A DNA stretch of 64,000 bases from Desulfotignum sp. (GTDB lineage Bacteria; Desulfobacterota; Desulfobacteria; Desulfobacterales; Desulfobacteraceae), in contig JAABSO010000003.1 of NCBI GenBank assembly GCA_011390335.1, positions 62,001 to 126,000 on the forward strand, in the 5' to 3' direction. The position numbers were made by a program, and so were the translations under genes. Below are positions 33,503 to 43,423 of this stretch, piece by piece (the stretch's first letter is position 1; every line of letters begins with the position of its first letter). Below the pieces are notes generated by a model that searched no databases, was not told the DNA's origin, and saw only the letters and a list, made by a program, of their open reading frames with translations.

Positions 33503-33712
33503 TCAGTCCACCGGGCTGCAGCCAGCTGAAGTCCGGGAATCACACTCCATGGTCAAGGCAGGGGCGGGCATCAACTCTTTTTTGCAAAAAGGGCAGAAAG
33601 CAGTGGCCACATTGTTATCATCCATTATGGATTCCGGCTTAAATGATATTTCAAAACGGGTTGACCCAGGGTAGCTGCAATGTTCATGGGTACAGATATA
33701 TTTTGTCTGCAT
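33503..33712 (-). CDS. Small zinc-ribbon-like protein
   Basis: A 69-residue protein with a Cys/His-rich N-terminus (CTHEHC near 7-12) and CPFCKKEL near 40-47, which together could bind one zinc. AAGGAG precedes the ATG at a slightly long spacing. I do not recognise a named family. It lies between rtcB and fdhD on the same strand, 151 bp after rtcB would end on that strand's far side, and appears to be independently expressed. Confidence 0.6.
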   Translation of the reverse strand: MQTKYICTHEHCSYPGSTRFEISFKPESIMDDNNVATAFCPFCKKELMPAPALTMECDSRTSAGCSPVD

Positions 33713-33863
33713 TTTCGTAACACTCCTTGTTTAAAATTTAGCAGAGCATAACACCAATTTGAAAAAAAATCAATTGGTTCTATGAAGATCTTATGGCACA
33801 GCCGTGTTAGAACCGTGTCAGGATCCGGACAGAATCCGGTTAATGCTTGAAAAAAAGTGTTGC

Positions 33864-35297
33864 TCAGCCTTTGACCACAACCAGGGGCCGCATCCTGGCC
33901 ACCATGCGTGATATGCCGGCCCCATGGACGATACGAACCACATCAGACACATCTTTGTATGCTTCCGGCATCTCTTCAGCCAGGGTAGACCGGCCCGTGA
34001 ACCGTACAAGGATCCCCTTTTTTTCCAGTTCCTGCCGGATGGATCTGCCTTTGCCTCTTTTTTTTGCGGCTTTGCGGCTCAGCAGGCGGCCGGCGCCATG
34101 GCAGGTGGACCCGAAGGTTTCGGCCATGGCGGTATCTGTGCCGCACAGCACATAGGAGGCCCTGCCCATATCCCCGGGGGTGAGAATGGGCTGGCCCACT
34201 GCCTGAAATTTTTCCGGGATCCCGGATATTCCCCGTCCCAGAGCGCGGGTGGCACCTTTGCGCACCACGCATACCACCTGTTTTTTGCCGGCAACCATAT
34301 GGGCCTCTTTTTTGGCGATATTATGACAGACATCATAGAGCAGGTGCATGTGCAGGCTCCGGGGACTGATGGACAGGGTTTCCATAAAAACCTGCCTGAC
34401 CCGGTGCAGCATGATCTGGCGGTTGGCCCAGGCATAATTGGCAGCACAGGCCATGGCCCTCAGGTATTGCTGGCCTTCGTCGGACTGGATCATGGCACAG
34501 GCCAGCTGCCGGTCCGGCAGGTGCAGGCCGGACTTTGTCATTGTTTTTTTCATGGCTGCCAGGTGGTCGTTACACACCTGGTGCCCCAGTCCCCTGGATC
34601 CGGAATGCAGCATCACCGTGACCTGGCCCGGGAACAACCCGAAAATCTGTGCAATGCGGGCATCAAAAATCTCATCCACCACCCCGATTTCCAGAAAATG
34701 GTTGCCGGATCCCAGGGTTCCCAGCTGGTTTTTTCCCCGTTCCAGAGCCCGGGGGCTCAGCAGATCCGGGTCTGCCTGATCCAGGCACCCGTTTTCTTCG
34801 GTATGTGCAATGTCGGAATCCTGACCAAACCCCTGTGCCACCGCCCAGGTGCTCCCTTGTTTCAATACATTTTTCAGGTCTGCTGTGCCCAGGCGGACAG
34901 GGCCGGTGGACCCCACCCCGGACGGCACTGCCTGGAAAAGCGCATCTGCCAAAGCAGGCAGGCGGGAGCTGATGTCTTTTTTTGTCAATGCAGTGGTGGC
35001 CAGGCGCACCCCGCAGTTGATATCATATCCCACACCCCCCGGGGAGATCACCCCGGTTTTCCAGTTAAAGGCGGCCACACCGCCTATGGGAAATCCATAT
35101 CCCAGGTGGATGTCCGGCATGGCCATGGCAGCTGTGACAATACCGGGCAGGGTGGCCACATTGGCCACCTGCTGCAGGCTGCCGTCCTGGTGCAGTGCAT
35201 TGATTCCGGATGCATCAGTATAGATAATGCCCGGCACCCGCATCTTTCCGGTTTTAGGAATCTGCCACCGGTACGGGTCAAGCGGTTCAAGATGCAT
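33864..35297 (-). CDS. rtcB: RtcB-type RNA ligase
   Basis: A 477-residue GTP- and Mn-dependent ligase joining 2',3'-cyclic phosphate or 3'-phosphate ends to 5'-OH ends in RNA repair. Diagnostic segments are PDIHLGYGFPIGGV near 61, GVGYDINCGVRL near 88 (Asp and Cys metal ligands), GSGNHFLEIG near 195, HSGSRGLG near 225 and FGSTCHGAGRLLSR near 390. No archease or RtcA gene is adjacent. The gene lies 27 bp downstream of a sigma-54-dependent activator on the same strand, recalling the rtcR-rtcBA layout of other bacteria. Confidence 0.94.
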   Translation of the reverse strand: MHLEPLDPYRWQIPKTGKMRVPGIIYTDASGINALHQDGSLQQVANVATLPGIVTAAMAMPDIHLGYGFPIGGVAAFNWKTGVISPGGVGYDINCGVRLATTALTKKDISSRLPALADALFQAVPSGVGSTGPVRLGTADLKNVLKQGSTWAVAQGFGQDSDIAHTEENGCLDQADPDLLSPRALERGKNQLGTLGSGNHFLEIGVVDEIFDARIAQIFGLFPGQVTVMLHSGSRGLGHQVCNDHLAAMKKTMTKSGLHLPDRQLACAMIQSDEGQQYLRAMACAANYAWANRQIMLHRVRQVFMETLSISPRSLHMHLLYDVCHNIAKKEAHMVAGKKQVVCVVRKGATRALGRGISGIPEKFQAVGQPILTPGDMGRASYVLCGTDTAMAETFGSTCHGAGRLLSRKAAKKRGKGRSIRQELEKKGILVRFTGRSTLAEEMPEAYKDVSDVVRIVHGAGISRMVARMRPLVVVKG

Positions 35298-35324
35298 GGG
35301 GGTCTCCTTTGTGTGCCGGATGGT

Positions 35325-36851
35325 TCAGGCCGGGCGCCTGCGCTGGATGTCGAGTTTGCGCATTCTGGATGCAAAGGTGGACCGGTTGAGGCCCGAGGCT
35401 TTGGCAGCCCAGGTAACGTTCCAGTTGTGTTTTTGTAATAGCGCATTCACATAGGCTTTTTCAAGGCCGGACCATGTCATGGCAGACAGATCGGCCGAAA
35501 AACCGCTGCTACCGGCATCAGGGTCTGAAAGACCATACCCGTCCCCGGCGATGGCAGCCGGCTTTCTGATATGGTCCGGCAGGTGGACGGCTTCGATGGC
35601 ATCGTCAGGGGTGGTCACCAGCAGGAAGCGGATCAGGTTTTCCAGCTCCCGGACATTGCCCGGCCATGCATAGGCCACCAGGTGCTGCATGGCGCCCGGG
35701 GCCATCTTTTTTTCCGGTGTGCCGGCGGTCAGGGCTTCTTTTTCAAGAAAATGCCGGACCAGCAGGGGGATGTCTTCGCGCCGGCTGCGCAGGGGCGGCA
35801 GTTCCACCGGCAAAACAGACAACCGGTAAAACAGATCCTGGCGGAAGCGATTTTCCGCAACCATCTGTTTGATGTCCTTGTTGGTGGCAGCCACGATTCT
35901 TACATCAATGTACCGCACCCGGGTTTCTCCCAAGGGTTTTATCTCATTTTTCTGGAGGACCCTGAGCAGGCCGGCCTGTACATTCATGGGCATGTCACCG
36001 ATCTCATCTAAAAATACCGTGCCTTTGTCAGCTGCCTCAAACAGGCCCGCCTTGTCCCGGGCAGCACCGGTGAAGGCCCCTTTTTTATACCCGAACAATT
36101 CACTTTCCAGCAGGGTTTCAGGGATTGCAGAGCAGTTCTGCACCAGGAACGGCATTTTTTTGCGGGGGCTCAATTTATGGATCAGCTCTGCCACCAGTTC
36201 CTTTCCTGTGCCGCTTTCTCCTGTGACCAGCACATGAAATTCCGTGCCTGCATAACTTTTGACAAGATCCATGCTCTGTCTGAACTCCCGGCTCTGGCCG
36301 ATGATAAAAGGATCCTGCCTGATGCGGGACAAAGCGGTTTTCAGGTGCCGGGCCTTGCTTTTTTCCGTGGAAAATAAAATGGCATTGCTCAGGGCAATGG
36401 AGCAGATATCCACCAGATTCTGCAAATGGGCCAGGTAATCTTTGTCCAGATTGAGCCGGGTTTTCCCCGGGCTGGTGTCAATGATCTGGACGGCGCCATA
36501 GACTTTATTGTCCCGTAAAAACAAAGGAAAACACAGGATCTGGCTGCTTTTTACCGCAAAACTGTTTTCCACCTCCTTGAAATGGCGGCGGTCGCTCCTT
36601 GTCTCCGCCACCGTCATCTGTCGGTTCTCCATCACCCATCCCACAATACTGGGCTGGCGGCTGTCCAGAACAACGCCCCGGATATTTTCACTTTCATTGC
36701 CGGCTGCCTCGATACAGACATAGGATTTTTTCTGCCTGATCCAGATCGACCCCCGCCGGACATTCTGGATTTCCAGCAGGGAATTGAGAAATTTTTTCTG
36801 GAGGGCCCGAGGATCCAGTTCCTTGAAGAGCGCATAATCAGGTGGCTGCAT
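35325..36851 (-). CDS. Sigma-54-dependent activator with GAF sensor and Fis-type HTH
   Basis: A 508-residue enhancer-binding protein. Residues about 20-165 form a GAF-like sensor; 185-410 the AAA+ domain with Walker A GESGTGKE, the sigma-54 contact loop ELFGYKKGAFTGAA, and Walker B GTVFLDEIGD; 455-505 a Fis-type helix-turn-helix (AAKASGLNRSTFASRM). It precedes rtcB on the same strand, but is transcribed with rather than divergently from it, and its sensor is GAF rather than the CARF domain of RtcR. It may therefore control rtcB in response to another signal, or unrelated genes. Confidence 0.9.
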   Translation of the reverse strand: MQPPDYALFKELDPRALQKKFLNSLLEIQNVRRGSIWIRQKKSYVCIEAAGNESENIRGVVLDSRQPSIVGWVMENRQMTVAETRSDRRHFKEVENSFAVKSSQILCFPLFLRDNKVYGAVQIIDTSPGKTRLNLDKDYLAHLQNLVDICSIALSNAILFSTEKSKARHLKTALSRIRQDPFIIGQSREFRQSMDLVKSYAGTEFHVLVTGESGTGKELVAELIHKLSPRKKMPFLVQNCSAIPETLLESELFGYKKGAFTGAARDKAGLFEAADKGTVFLDEIGDMPMNVQAGLLRVLQKNEIKPLGETRVRYIDVRIVAATNKDIKQMVAENRFRQDLFYRLSVLPVELPPLRSRREDIPLLVRHFLEKEALTAGTPEKKMAPGAMQHLVAYAWPGNVRELENLIRFLLVTTPDDAIEAVHLPDHIRKPAAIAGDGYGLSDPDAGSSGFSADLSAMTWSGLEKAYVNALLQKHNWNVTWAAKASGLNRSTFASRMRKLDIQRRRPA

Positions 36852-37070
36852 AAAATCTCCTAAGAATAACGATATATAACTATTTAAATCAAATAATAAT
36901 ATTGCATGTTAAATAAAACCATTTCCCGCTGCTGTTTTTTTTAATCATAGAAAATATATCGAATAATATCAATAATATCAAATAATATTTCAGGGTTTGG
37001 CATAAATAATGAAATGATCAGGTTTAGACAAACTACCATCACCGGTATGATCCGGCCCAAAGGAGTTGCC

Positions 37071-37568
37071 ATGGAAAAGAAAATGTTGGAAAAAAAAATT
37101 CGGATTGACCGCCTTGAAATCGCCAAACTCACCTGTCCGGACTGCAAACGCAAAAAGATGCTGCAGATGTCGGGGCATAAATTTACCAGTAAGCACATCA
37201 GGCTTACATACCGCTGTCCCTGCGGATACAGCGGTTACGCTGTCCTGGAAAAACGCGCTGACACCCATCCGGATATCGGTCTGGCAGGCACCTTCATCTG
37301 CTCGGACAAAACCCGGCGTTCCGGCAGGATGACCATTAAACGGCTGAACAGCCAGGGGATAACCTTTAAAACCAATATTGAACAGAAAATAGATCCCGGT
37401 CTGACCCTGAATCTGGAGTTTGTCCTGGATGATGCCAAACAGTCCATTGTCAAAAAAACAGTGAAAGTGCTGGTGAGAAACGGCAAATACCTCAGTGCCG
37501 CATTCACATCCCGGGAACATTATGACAATCTTGGCCCGTACCTGTTCTTTAATAAATTGTATGTTTGA
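37071..37568 (+). CDS. PilZ-domain protein with N-terminal zinc ribbon
   Basis: A 165-residue protein. The N-terminal part has a CPDC...CPCG zinc ribbon (near 21-56). The C-terminal half is a PilZ domain with R-x3-R (TRRSGR, near 83-88) and NSQG near 95, the c-di-GMP-binding motifs, so it is a likely effector of that second messenger. AAAGGAG precedes the ATG at 37071. The upstream 219 bp are very AT-rich with repeated ATAATATCA blocks and contain its presumed promoter. It is convergent with priA. Confidence 0.78.
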   Translation: MEKKMLEKKIRIDRLEIAKLTCPDCKRKKMLQMSGHKFTSKHIRLTYRCPCGYSGYAVLEKRADTHPDIGLAGTFICSDKTRRSGRMTIKRLNSQGITFKTNIEQKIDPGLTLNLEFVLDDAKQSIVKKTVKVLVRNGKYLSAAFTSREHYDNLGPYLFFNKLYV

Positions 37569-37673
37569 CAACATCCCTTCTGAAGGATGGGGATTCTTAG
37601 GCACCTTCAATCCTTTGTCAGGAAGGTGGCAGCGGTCAACCGGATAAAGTTGTGGTACATGCAGCTGCCGTGG

Positions 37674-40115
37674 TTACATCAAAGAATAGGGGTCCACATC
37701 TATGGCAATGGTGATATTTTTCAGGCTGCGGATATCCGGATGCTGCAGCATGGCCCGGACCAGGCCGCTGATCCGGTTAAATGACGTACTTTTCACCAGC
37801 AGCTGCCACCGGAACCTGGATGAAATTCGCTGAATAGGCGCTTCAATGGGTCCTAAAATATCAACCTGCGGGGCATCTTCAGGCCCGCTGTTCAGCAGGG
37901 ATGCCAGTATGTCCGCCGTCCGGCGGGCGTGCTGTGCTGTTTTGTCCTTGTCGGTGCCGGAGATTTTCACCTGGATGATGCGTGCAAAAGGAGGGTATTT
38001 CAGCGCTTTTCTAAAAGGGATTTCATGGTTGAAAAACTCTATATAATCCTGGCGCCTGGAAGCTTCAATGGTGAAGTGGTCCGGCGTATAGGTCTGCATG
38101 ACAACCGTTCCCGGCGCATCTCCTCTGCCGGCACGGCCGGCCACCTGGGCCAGCAGCTGAAATGTGCGTTCTCCTGCCCTGAAGTCCGGCAGATTCATAG
38201 AAAGATCCGCACAGATCACCCCCACCAGGGTTATACCGGGAAAATCATGTCCTTTGGCCAGCATCTGGGTCCCCACAATGATGTCCACGGTCCGGTTCCG
38301 GATGCTTTTCAGCAGCCTGAGGGCACTGCCTTTTTTTGTAGTGGAATCCTGATCCATGCGCGCCAGCCTGGCATCAGGAAACATGGTTTTGAGCATGGTT
38401 TCAATCTTTTCAGTGCCGAACCCGAAGTTCTGGATCTTTTTTTTCCCGCAGTCTGGACAGGCCGTGTTTTCCGGCAGACAGAACCCGCATAAATGGCATT
38501 TGTAATGGCGTTCCCCCAGATGAAAGGTCATGGTCACATCGCAGTAACGGCAGTGCAAAGGCTTGTCACAGGCTTTGCAGGCCGGAAATGAGGCAAATCC
38601 CCGGCGGTTCAGAAAAATCAGTGCCTGGTTTCCCTTCTCCAGACAGGCCCTGATGGCCCTGGCCAGTTCCGGTGTGATGATCCGATCCACCGCTTTGGCT
38701 TCCCTGTATTTTCGCAGATCCACCAATGTGATTTTCGGCAGCGGGCTGTTGTTCACCCGGTGATGGAGTGACAGCTGCTGGAAGCGGCCGGACCGGACAT
38801 TGTGAAAGGTCTGCACCGACGGGGTGGCAGATCCCAGCACCACCGGGCAGTCCGCCATCTTGGCCCGGACCACTGCCAGGTCCCGGGCATTGTACCGGAG
38901 CCCTGTCTCCTGTTTATAGGACCCGTCATGCTCCTCATCAACGATGATAATCCCTGGCCTGTCCACCGGTGCAAACACGGCTGACCGGGCACCGATGACA
39001 ATGGATGCCCGGCCCGTAACGATCCTGCGCCACTGGTCCAGGCGCTCCCCATGGGTGAGCATGGAATGGATCACAGCGATCTTTTCCCCGAATCTGGCCC
39101 GGAACCGCCGTTCGGTCTGGGATATCAACGCGATTTCCGGCACCAGCACAATGGCGGACATGCCCCGGGCCACGGCATCGGCTGCCAGGCGCATGTACAC
39201 CTCCGTCTTGCCGGAGCTTGTGACCCCGGACAGAAGATAGGGCACAAACCCCTTTTCCCGGTTTGTTAGCACAGTGTCCACCACCTGTGCCTGTTCAGAT
39301 GTCAGCTCAGGCGGGGTGTCCGGCTCCACCGGGTCTCCCAGCGGGTCCCTGAATACCCTGCGCTGGGTGATGGTCACCAGGTTGTCTGCTTCCAGAAATG
39401 TGAGCAGTCTGGAGGCTGTGGGCACCCGGCTTTTTAAAGCACTCAGGGAGATCTCTTTTTTTTGTGCCACAATGGACAGGATCTGCAGCCGTTTTTGGGA
39501 TAATTTTTTGTCCGGGGCCGGTTGGGCAGGGCCCGGGCTGATAAATTTTTCCCGGCGCACGGACGCGGCTTCCTTTTTCAACACCGCAAAAACAGAGACC
39601 AGTCCCCGGGTTTCCATTTTCCGGATCACAGAGCGCACCGATACGGTTTTGACAGCCTTGATCACCTGATTGCGGCCAACCCCCTGTTTTTTATCGGCCA
39701 TTGCAATGATCTTTGCCTCTGTGGGGGTCAGACTGCCGTTATCCCGTGCTTTTTTCCCTTCTTGTGTGGCAAACAGGCAGGCCACATCCCGACGGTCCAG
39801 TCCGGCCGGCAAGGCCGCCTTGATGGTATCCCCTAAGGGGTGGATATAATAATGGGATACCCATTTGAAAAAACCGATCGCGTTTTCGAAAAACAATGGG
39901 TGATCATCCAGGACATCCAGAATTTTTTTGGCGGTATACCCGCCGCTGTCCTGCCTGCCGGCAAGTATATACCCGGTGACCCTGCGCCGGCCAAAGGGCA
40001 CCAGAACGCGCATTCCCGGCATACAGCTGTCTGCCAGAAAATCGGGCACTGCATATACAAAGCTCTGGTTCACCGGCAGGGTGACGGCAACATCCATGTA
40101 AGGCCACTGGGTCAT
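37674..40115 (-). CDS. priA: PriA primosomal helicase
   Basis: An 813-residue superfamily 2 helicase restarting stalled replication forks. Order of features: 3'-end-binding domain at the N-terminus ([13 protein letters not shown]), winged helix, helicase lobe 1 with Walker [13 protein letters not shown] and DEEH, the zinc-binding insert [13 protein letters not shown] and [18 protein letters not shown], and helicase lobe 2 with [11 protein letters not shown] and GRAGRG. The start at 40115 gives the usual N-terminus. Confidence 0.95.
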   Translation of the reverse strand: MTQWPYMDVAVTLPVNQSFVYAVPDFLADSCMPGMRVLVPFGRRRVTGYILAGRQDSGGYTAKKILDVLDDHPLFFENAIGFFKWVSHYYIHPLGDTIKAALPAGLDRRDVACLFATQEGKKARDNGSLTPTEAKIIAMADKKQGVGRNQVIKAVKTVSVRSVIRKMETRGLVSVFAVLKKEAASVRREKFISPGPAQPAPDKKLSQKRLQILSIVAQKKEISLSALKSRVPTASRLLTFLEADNLVTITQRRVFRDPLGDPVEPDTPPELTSEQAQVVDTVLTNREKGFVPYLLSGVTSSGKTEVYMRLAADAVARGMSAIVLVPEIALISQTERRFRARFGEKIAVIHSMLTHGERLDQWRRIVTGRASIVIGARSAVFAPVDRPGIIIVDEEHDGSYKQETGLRYNARDLAVVRAKMADCPVVLGSATPSVQTFHNVRSGRFQQLSLHHRVNNSPLPKITLVDLRKYREAKAVDRIITPELARAIRACLEKGNQALIFLNRRGFASFPACKACDKPLHCRYCDVTMTFHLGERHYKCHLCGFCLPENTACPDCGKKKIQNFGFGTEKIETMLKTMFPDARLARMDQDSTTKKGSALRLLKSIRNRTVDIIVGTQMLAKGHDFPGITLVGVICADLSMNLPDFRAGERTFQLLAQVAGRAGRGDAPGTVVMQTYTPDHFTIEASRRQDYIEFFNHEIPFRKALKYPPFARIIQVKISGTDKDKTAQHARRTADILASLLNSGPEDAPQVDILGPIEAPIQRISSRFRWQLLVKSTSFNRISGLVRAMLQHPDIRSLKNITIAIDVDPYSLM

Positions 40116-40173
40116 GGGCCTAATTGTGCACAAAATAGCAATTATTGCAATATCAGAACTAATGGTCTTGACG

Positions 40174-40187
40174 GAATACCCGTATTC
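40174..40187. promoter_or_regulatory. Palindrome in the upp promoter region
   Basis: GAATAC-CC-GTATTC is a perfect 6-2-6 palindrome directly after a TTGACG hexamer (overlapping by position a plausible promoter spacer), 59 bases upstream of the upp ATG. It is a candidate operator for the upp-uraA unit. Confidence 0.4.
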
Positions 40188-40245
40188 TAATACTTATGAC
40201 AAAATTTATTTTCCGGACATAAACCAAATAATAAAAGGAGATGCC

Positions 40246-40872
40246 ATGGCCGTTTTTGTGGGGGACCACCCCCTTATCAAACACAAACTGGGACTCATGC
40301 GCCAGAAAGATATCAGCACCAAGGATTTCAGGGAATTGTCATCCGAGATTGCCAGGCTGTTGACCTATGAAGCCACCAAAAACCTTGACACGGAAAAAAA
40401 AGTGGTGGAGGGCTGGGCCGGTAATGTGGAAATTGAAAAGATAAAAGGCAAAAAGATTACCATCGTTCCCATTCTCAGGGCAGGACTCGGCATGATGGAC
40501 GGTGTTCTGGACATGATTCCTTCTGCCAGGGTGAGTGTGGTGGGGTTTTACAGGGATGAAAAAACCCTTCTGCCGGTGCAGTATTATGTGAAAACCGCCT
40601 CTGCCATGGAAGAGCGCATGGCCCTGATTCTGGACCCCATGCTGGCCACAGGCGGGACCCTCATTGCCACCATTGACCTGCTCAAACAGGCCGGGTGCAA
40701 AAAAATCAAAGGGCTGTTCCTGGTGGCGGCCCCGGAAGGCATTGCCAGGCTCAAAGAAAAGCATCCGGATGTGGATGTCTATACCGCCAGTGTTGATGAA
40801 CGCCTTAATGATATCGGCTATATCCTGCCGGGTCTGGGCGATGCAGGAGACAAAATTTTCGGCACCAAATAA
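40246..40872 (+). CDS. upp: Uracil phosphoribosyltransferase
   Basis: A 208-residue enzyme making UMP from uracil and PRPP. The N-terminal [13 protein letters not shown], the middle [13 protein letters not shown], the PRPP loop [10 protein letters not shown] near 127-136 and the C-terminal [18 protein letters not shown] are all diagnostic. AAGGAGAT precedes the ATG at 40246. uraA follows, the normal uracil salvage pairing, separated by a hairpin made of the GGGGTCAGAAG repeat. Confidence 0.96.
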   Translation: MAVFVGDHPLIKHKLGLMRQKDISTKDFRELSSEIARLLTYEATKNLDTEKKVVEGWAGNVEIEKIKGKKITIVPILRAGLGMMDGVLDMIPSARVSVVGFYRDEKTLLPVQYYVKTASAMEERMALILDPMLATGGTLIATIDLLKQAGCKKIKGLFLVAAPEGIARLKEKHPDVDVYTASVDERLNDIGYILPGLGDAGDKIFGTK

Positions 40873-40877
40873 TGTCG

Positions 40878-40903
40878 GGGGTCAGAAGGTAACTTCTGAC
40901 CCC
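40878..40903. repeat. GGGGTCAGAAG palindrome copy between upp and uraA
   Basis: GGGGTCAGAAG-GTAA-CTTCTGACCCC, an 11-bp perfect stem with a 4-base loop, 5 bases after the upp stop. It is the palindromic form of the repeat seen at 42175, 43409, 47835 and 51904. No U-tract follows on the plus strand, so it is not a standard terminator for upp; it may attenuate or process the upp-uraA transcript. Confidence 0.8.
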
Positions 40904-40935
40904 AAAATTGCAAAACTGAAAGGAAAATAATACCT

Positions 40936-42189
40936 ATGTCTGTATCCGATCCCTCATCCACAGAATATCATTTTCAGGTAAAAGACTGTTTTCTGGGTGC
41001 CCAGATGCTGTTTGTGGCATTCGGCGCCCTGGTCCTGGTGCCCCTGCTTACAGGACTGGATCCCAATGTGGCCCTTTTTACAGCAGGTCTGGGTACCATT
41101 GTTTTCCAGGTCATCACCCGGGGCAAGGTGCCGGTATTTCTGGCCTCCTCCTTTGCCTTTATCGCACCTATTATATACGGTGTCCAGACCTGGGGTATTC
41201 CCGGCACCATGTGCGGCCTGGCTGCCGCAGGAGTGGTGTATATTATTTTAAGCCTGCTGGTGAGATGGCGGGGGGGGGATGCCATCCGGCAGATCCTGCC
41301 CCCGGTGGTCACCGGCCCGGTTATCATGGTCATCGGCCTGATCCTGGCCCCGGTGGCCGTGCACATGGCCATGGGCAAAACAGGGGACGGCGCAGCTGTG
41401 CTGTTTCCCCAGACCCAGTCCATGATCGTTGGCCTGGCTGCGCTGGCCACCACCATACTGGTGTCCATCCTGGGCAAAGGCATTCTGCGGCTGATCCCCA
41501 TCCTCTGCGGCATCGGGGTGGGGTATGTACTGGCGTTGTTTTTCGGGTTTGTGGATTTTACCCCGCTCTTTACAGCTGCCTGGTTTTCCGTGCCCAACTT
41601 TGTGCTGCCGGAATGGAACCTGTCCGCTGTTTTCTATATCGTACCCATTGCCATTGCCCCGGCCATTGAACATTTCGGGGATGTGGTGGCAGTGTCAGGG
41701 GTTACAGGAAAAGATTATCTCAAGGACCCGGGCATCAAAAGCACCATGCTGGGGGACGGTATTGCCACCAGCATCGCCTCTTTTTTAGGAGGACCGCCCA
41801 ACACCACCTATTCAGAGGTTACAGGGGCTGTGGCCCTGACAAAGGTGTTCAACCCGGCCATCATGACGTGGGCTGCCCTCACAGCCATGCTTCTGGCATT
41901 TGTGGGCAAGCTGGGCGCGCTGCTCCAGACCATCCCCACCCCGGTGATGGGCGGTATCATGCTGCTGCTCTTTGGCGCCATCATGGTGGTGGGCCTCAAC
42001 ACCCTGGTAAGATCCGGAGATGACCTCATGGAGGCCAGGAACCTTGCCATTGTCGCACTGATTCTGATTTTCGGCATCGGCGGCATGAGTTTTTCCGCCG
42101 GCCAGTTCCAACTCCAGGGCATCGGCCTGGCAGGCATCCTCGGTGTATTCCTTAACCTGGTGCTGCCAAGGAGTGGGGTCAGAAGTTAA
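40936..42189 (+). CDS. uraA: Uracil permease (NCS2 family)
   Basis: A 417-residue proton-coupled uracil transporter with 12-14 membrane segments. NCS2 landmarks are FLASSFAFIAP near 74, TGPVIMVIG near 130, AIAPAIEHFGDVVAVSG near 238 (the conserved Glu) and GGPPNTTYSEVTGA near 284 (second Glu). AAAGGAAAAT precedes the ATG. The natural end LNLVLP is followed by RSGVRS, the last four residues of which are encoded by the GGGGTCAGAAGTTAA repeat, which supplies the stop. Confidence 0.95.
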   Translation: MSVSDPSSTEYHFQVKDCFLGAQMLFVAFGALVLVPLLTGLDPNVALFTAGLGTIVFQVITRGKVPVFLASSFAFIAPIIYGVQTWGIPGTMCGLAAAGVVYIILSLLVRWRGGDAIRQILPPVVTGPVIMVIGLILAPVAVHMAMGKTGDGAAVLFPQTQSMIVGLAALATTILVSILGKGILRLIPILCGIGVGYVLALFFGFVDFTPLFTAAWFSVPNFVLPEWNLSAVFYIVPIAIAPAIEHFGDVVAVSGVTGKDYLKDPGIKSTMLGDGIATSIASFLGGPPNTTYSEVTGAVALTKVFNPAIMTWAALTAMLLAFVGKLGALLQTIPTPVMGGIMLLLFGAIMVVGLNTLVRSGDDLMEARNLAIVALILIFGIGGMSFSAGQFQLQGIGLAGILGVFLNLVLPRSGVRS

Positions 42190-42190
42190 C
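42175..42190. repeat. GGGGTCAGAAGTTAAC repeat copy, uraA/MFS junction
   Basis: A 16-base copy forming the end of uraA (stop TAA within it) and ending one base before the MFS ATG. The T-rich tail of longer copies is absent. GGGG or AGAAG in the repeat would have to serve as ribosome binding site for the next gene. Confidence 0.85.
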
Positions 42191-43423
42191 ATGCGGTTGC
42201 ATTATGGATGGGTCATCGTTTTTACAGGCACCCTGGTAGTGTTTTCATGCCTGGGTCTGGGGCGGTTTGCCCTGGGTATGCTGCTCCCCTCCATGGGCAT
42301 TTCCCTGGAACTTTCCTATTCCCAGATGGGGCTGATCAGCACCGGTAATTTTGCCGGGTATATGGCTTCTGTGATTCTTGCCGGGATCGTTGCCAGGGCC
42401 ATTGGTGCAAAAAAAACCATTGCCGCCGGGCTTTTCCTTGTAGGGATATCCATCCTGCTGGTGAGCCGCTCCGGTGGATTTTTGCAGGTACTTCTCCTGT
42501 ATGCCCTTACCGGCATGGGATCCGGACTGGCCAATGTACCCATGATGGGCCTGGTCTCCCACTGGTTCAAAAAAGACACCCGGGGCCGGGCCGCCGGCAC
42601 CATGCTGTCAGGGAACGGGATTGCCATCGTGTTTTCAGGCCTGCTGATACCCTGGATAAATGCGGACCTGGGGCCGGAAGGCTGGCGCACCGGCTGGTTG
42701 GTCATCGGCATTGCTTCTGTCTGCATCGCAATGATTGCGGCCCTGCTGCTGAAAAACAGCCCGGAGGAACTGGGCCTGGCCCCCATGGGAAAGCCTGATC
42801 CTTCCCAGGTTCATGTTTCTGGTGAAGGCAAAAGCTTTTCCGGTACTGCCCTGCCCGAAAACCGCCACAAATGGACAATGGTGCATCTGGGCTGTATCTA
42901 TGCCTTTTTCGGGGCCACCTATGTGGTGTATGCCACGTTTATTGTGACATCCCTGGTGGATGAAAGGGGGTTCGGGGAAGGCACTGCAGGAACATTCTGG
43001 GCCGTGGTGGGGGCATTGTCCATATTTTCCGGCCCTTTGTTCGGTGGGCTGTCTGACAGGCTGGGGCGCAAAATCACCATCATTGCCGTGTATTTTCTGT
43101 TTACCATTTCCTATGCCCTGGCCGCAGCTGCCCATTCAGTGGTGTTCCTGTATGTTTCCATCGGGATTTTCGGCCTGGCGGTGTGGAGCATTCCCACCAT
43201 CATGTCTGCGGCAGTGGGTGATTATATGGGGCCGCAGAATGCAGTGAGGGCATTCGGGTTCATCACCTTGTTTTTCGGGGCCGGGCAGATTGCCGGCCCG
43301 GCCATGGCAGGGTTTCTGGCAGACAGCCTCGGCAGCTTCTCCCCGGCATTTTATCTGTGCGCATTTCTCACCGCCTGCGGCGCCGCCCTGACTTTTTTTC
43401 TCAAACCAGGGGTCAGAAGTTAA
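42191..43423 (+). CDS. MFS transporter (oxalate/monocarboxylate-like)
   Basis: A 410-residue, 12-helix major facilitator protein. It starts at ATG 42191, directly after the repeat copy, giving MRLHYGWVIVFTG, a common beginning of monocarboxylate/oxalate-formate-type MFS carriers; the signature GGLSDRLGRK lies near 290. There is no better ribosome binding site than the repeat itself. The natural end is LTFFLKP, then GVRS encoded by a second copy of the repeat, which gives the stop. Substrate is unknown; its closeness to uraA may be accidental, given the repeat junction. Confidence 0.88.
   Translation: MRLHYGWVIVFTGTLVVFSCLGLGRFALGMLLPSMGISLELSYSQMGLISTGNFAGYMASVILAGIVARAIGAKKTIAAGLFLVGISILLVSRSGGFLQVLLLYALTGMGSGLANVPMMGLVSHWFKKDTRGRAAGTMLSGNGIAIVFSGLLIPWINADLGPEGWRTGWLVIGIASVCIAMIAALLLKNSPEELGLAPMGKPDPSQVHVSGEGKSFSGTALPENRHKWTMVHLGCIYAFFGATYVVYATFIVTSLVDERGFGEGTAGTFWAVVGALSIFSGPLFGGLSDRLGRKITIIAVYFLFTISYALAAAAHSVVFLYVSIGIFGLAVWSIPTIMSAAVGDYMGPQNAVRAFGFITLFFGAGQIAGPAMAGFLADSLGSFSPAFYLCAFLTACGAALTFFLKPGVRS

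Noticed and set aside
33924..35438. 504-codon plus-strand frame
   Set aside because: Antisense to rtcB, with no homology and no ribosome binding site.
40873..40910. Rho-independent terminator after upp
   Set aside because: The stem is strong, but A's rather than T's follow on the coding strand; treated as a repeat copy.
42143..42190. Longer N-terminus for the MFS transporter (VGSEVN-)
   Set aside because: The residues are a translation of the repeat and of the uraA end; homology begins at MRLHYGW, ATG 42191.
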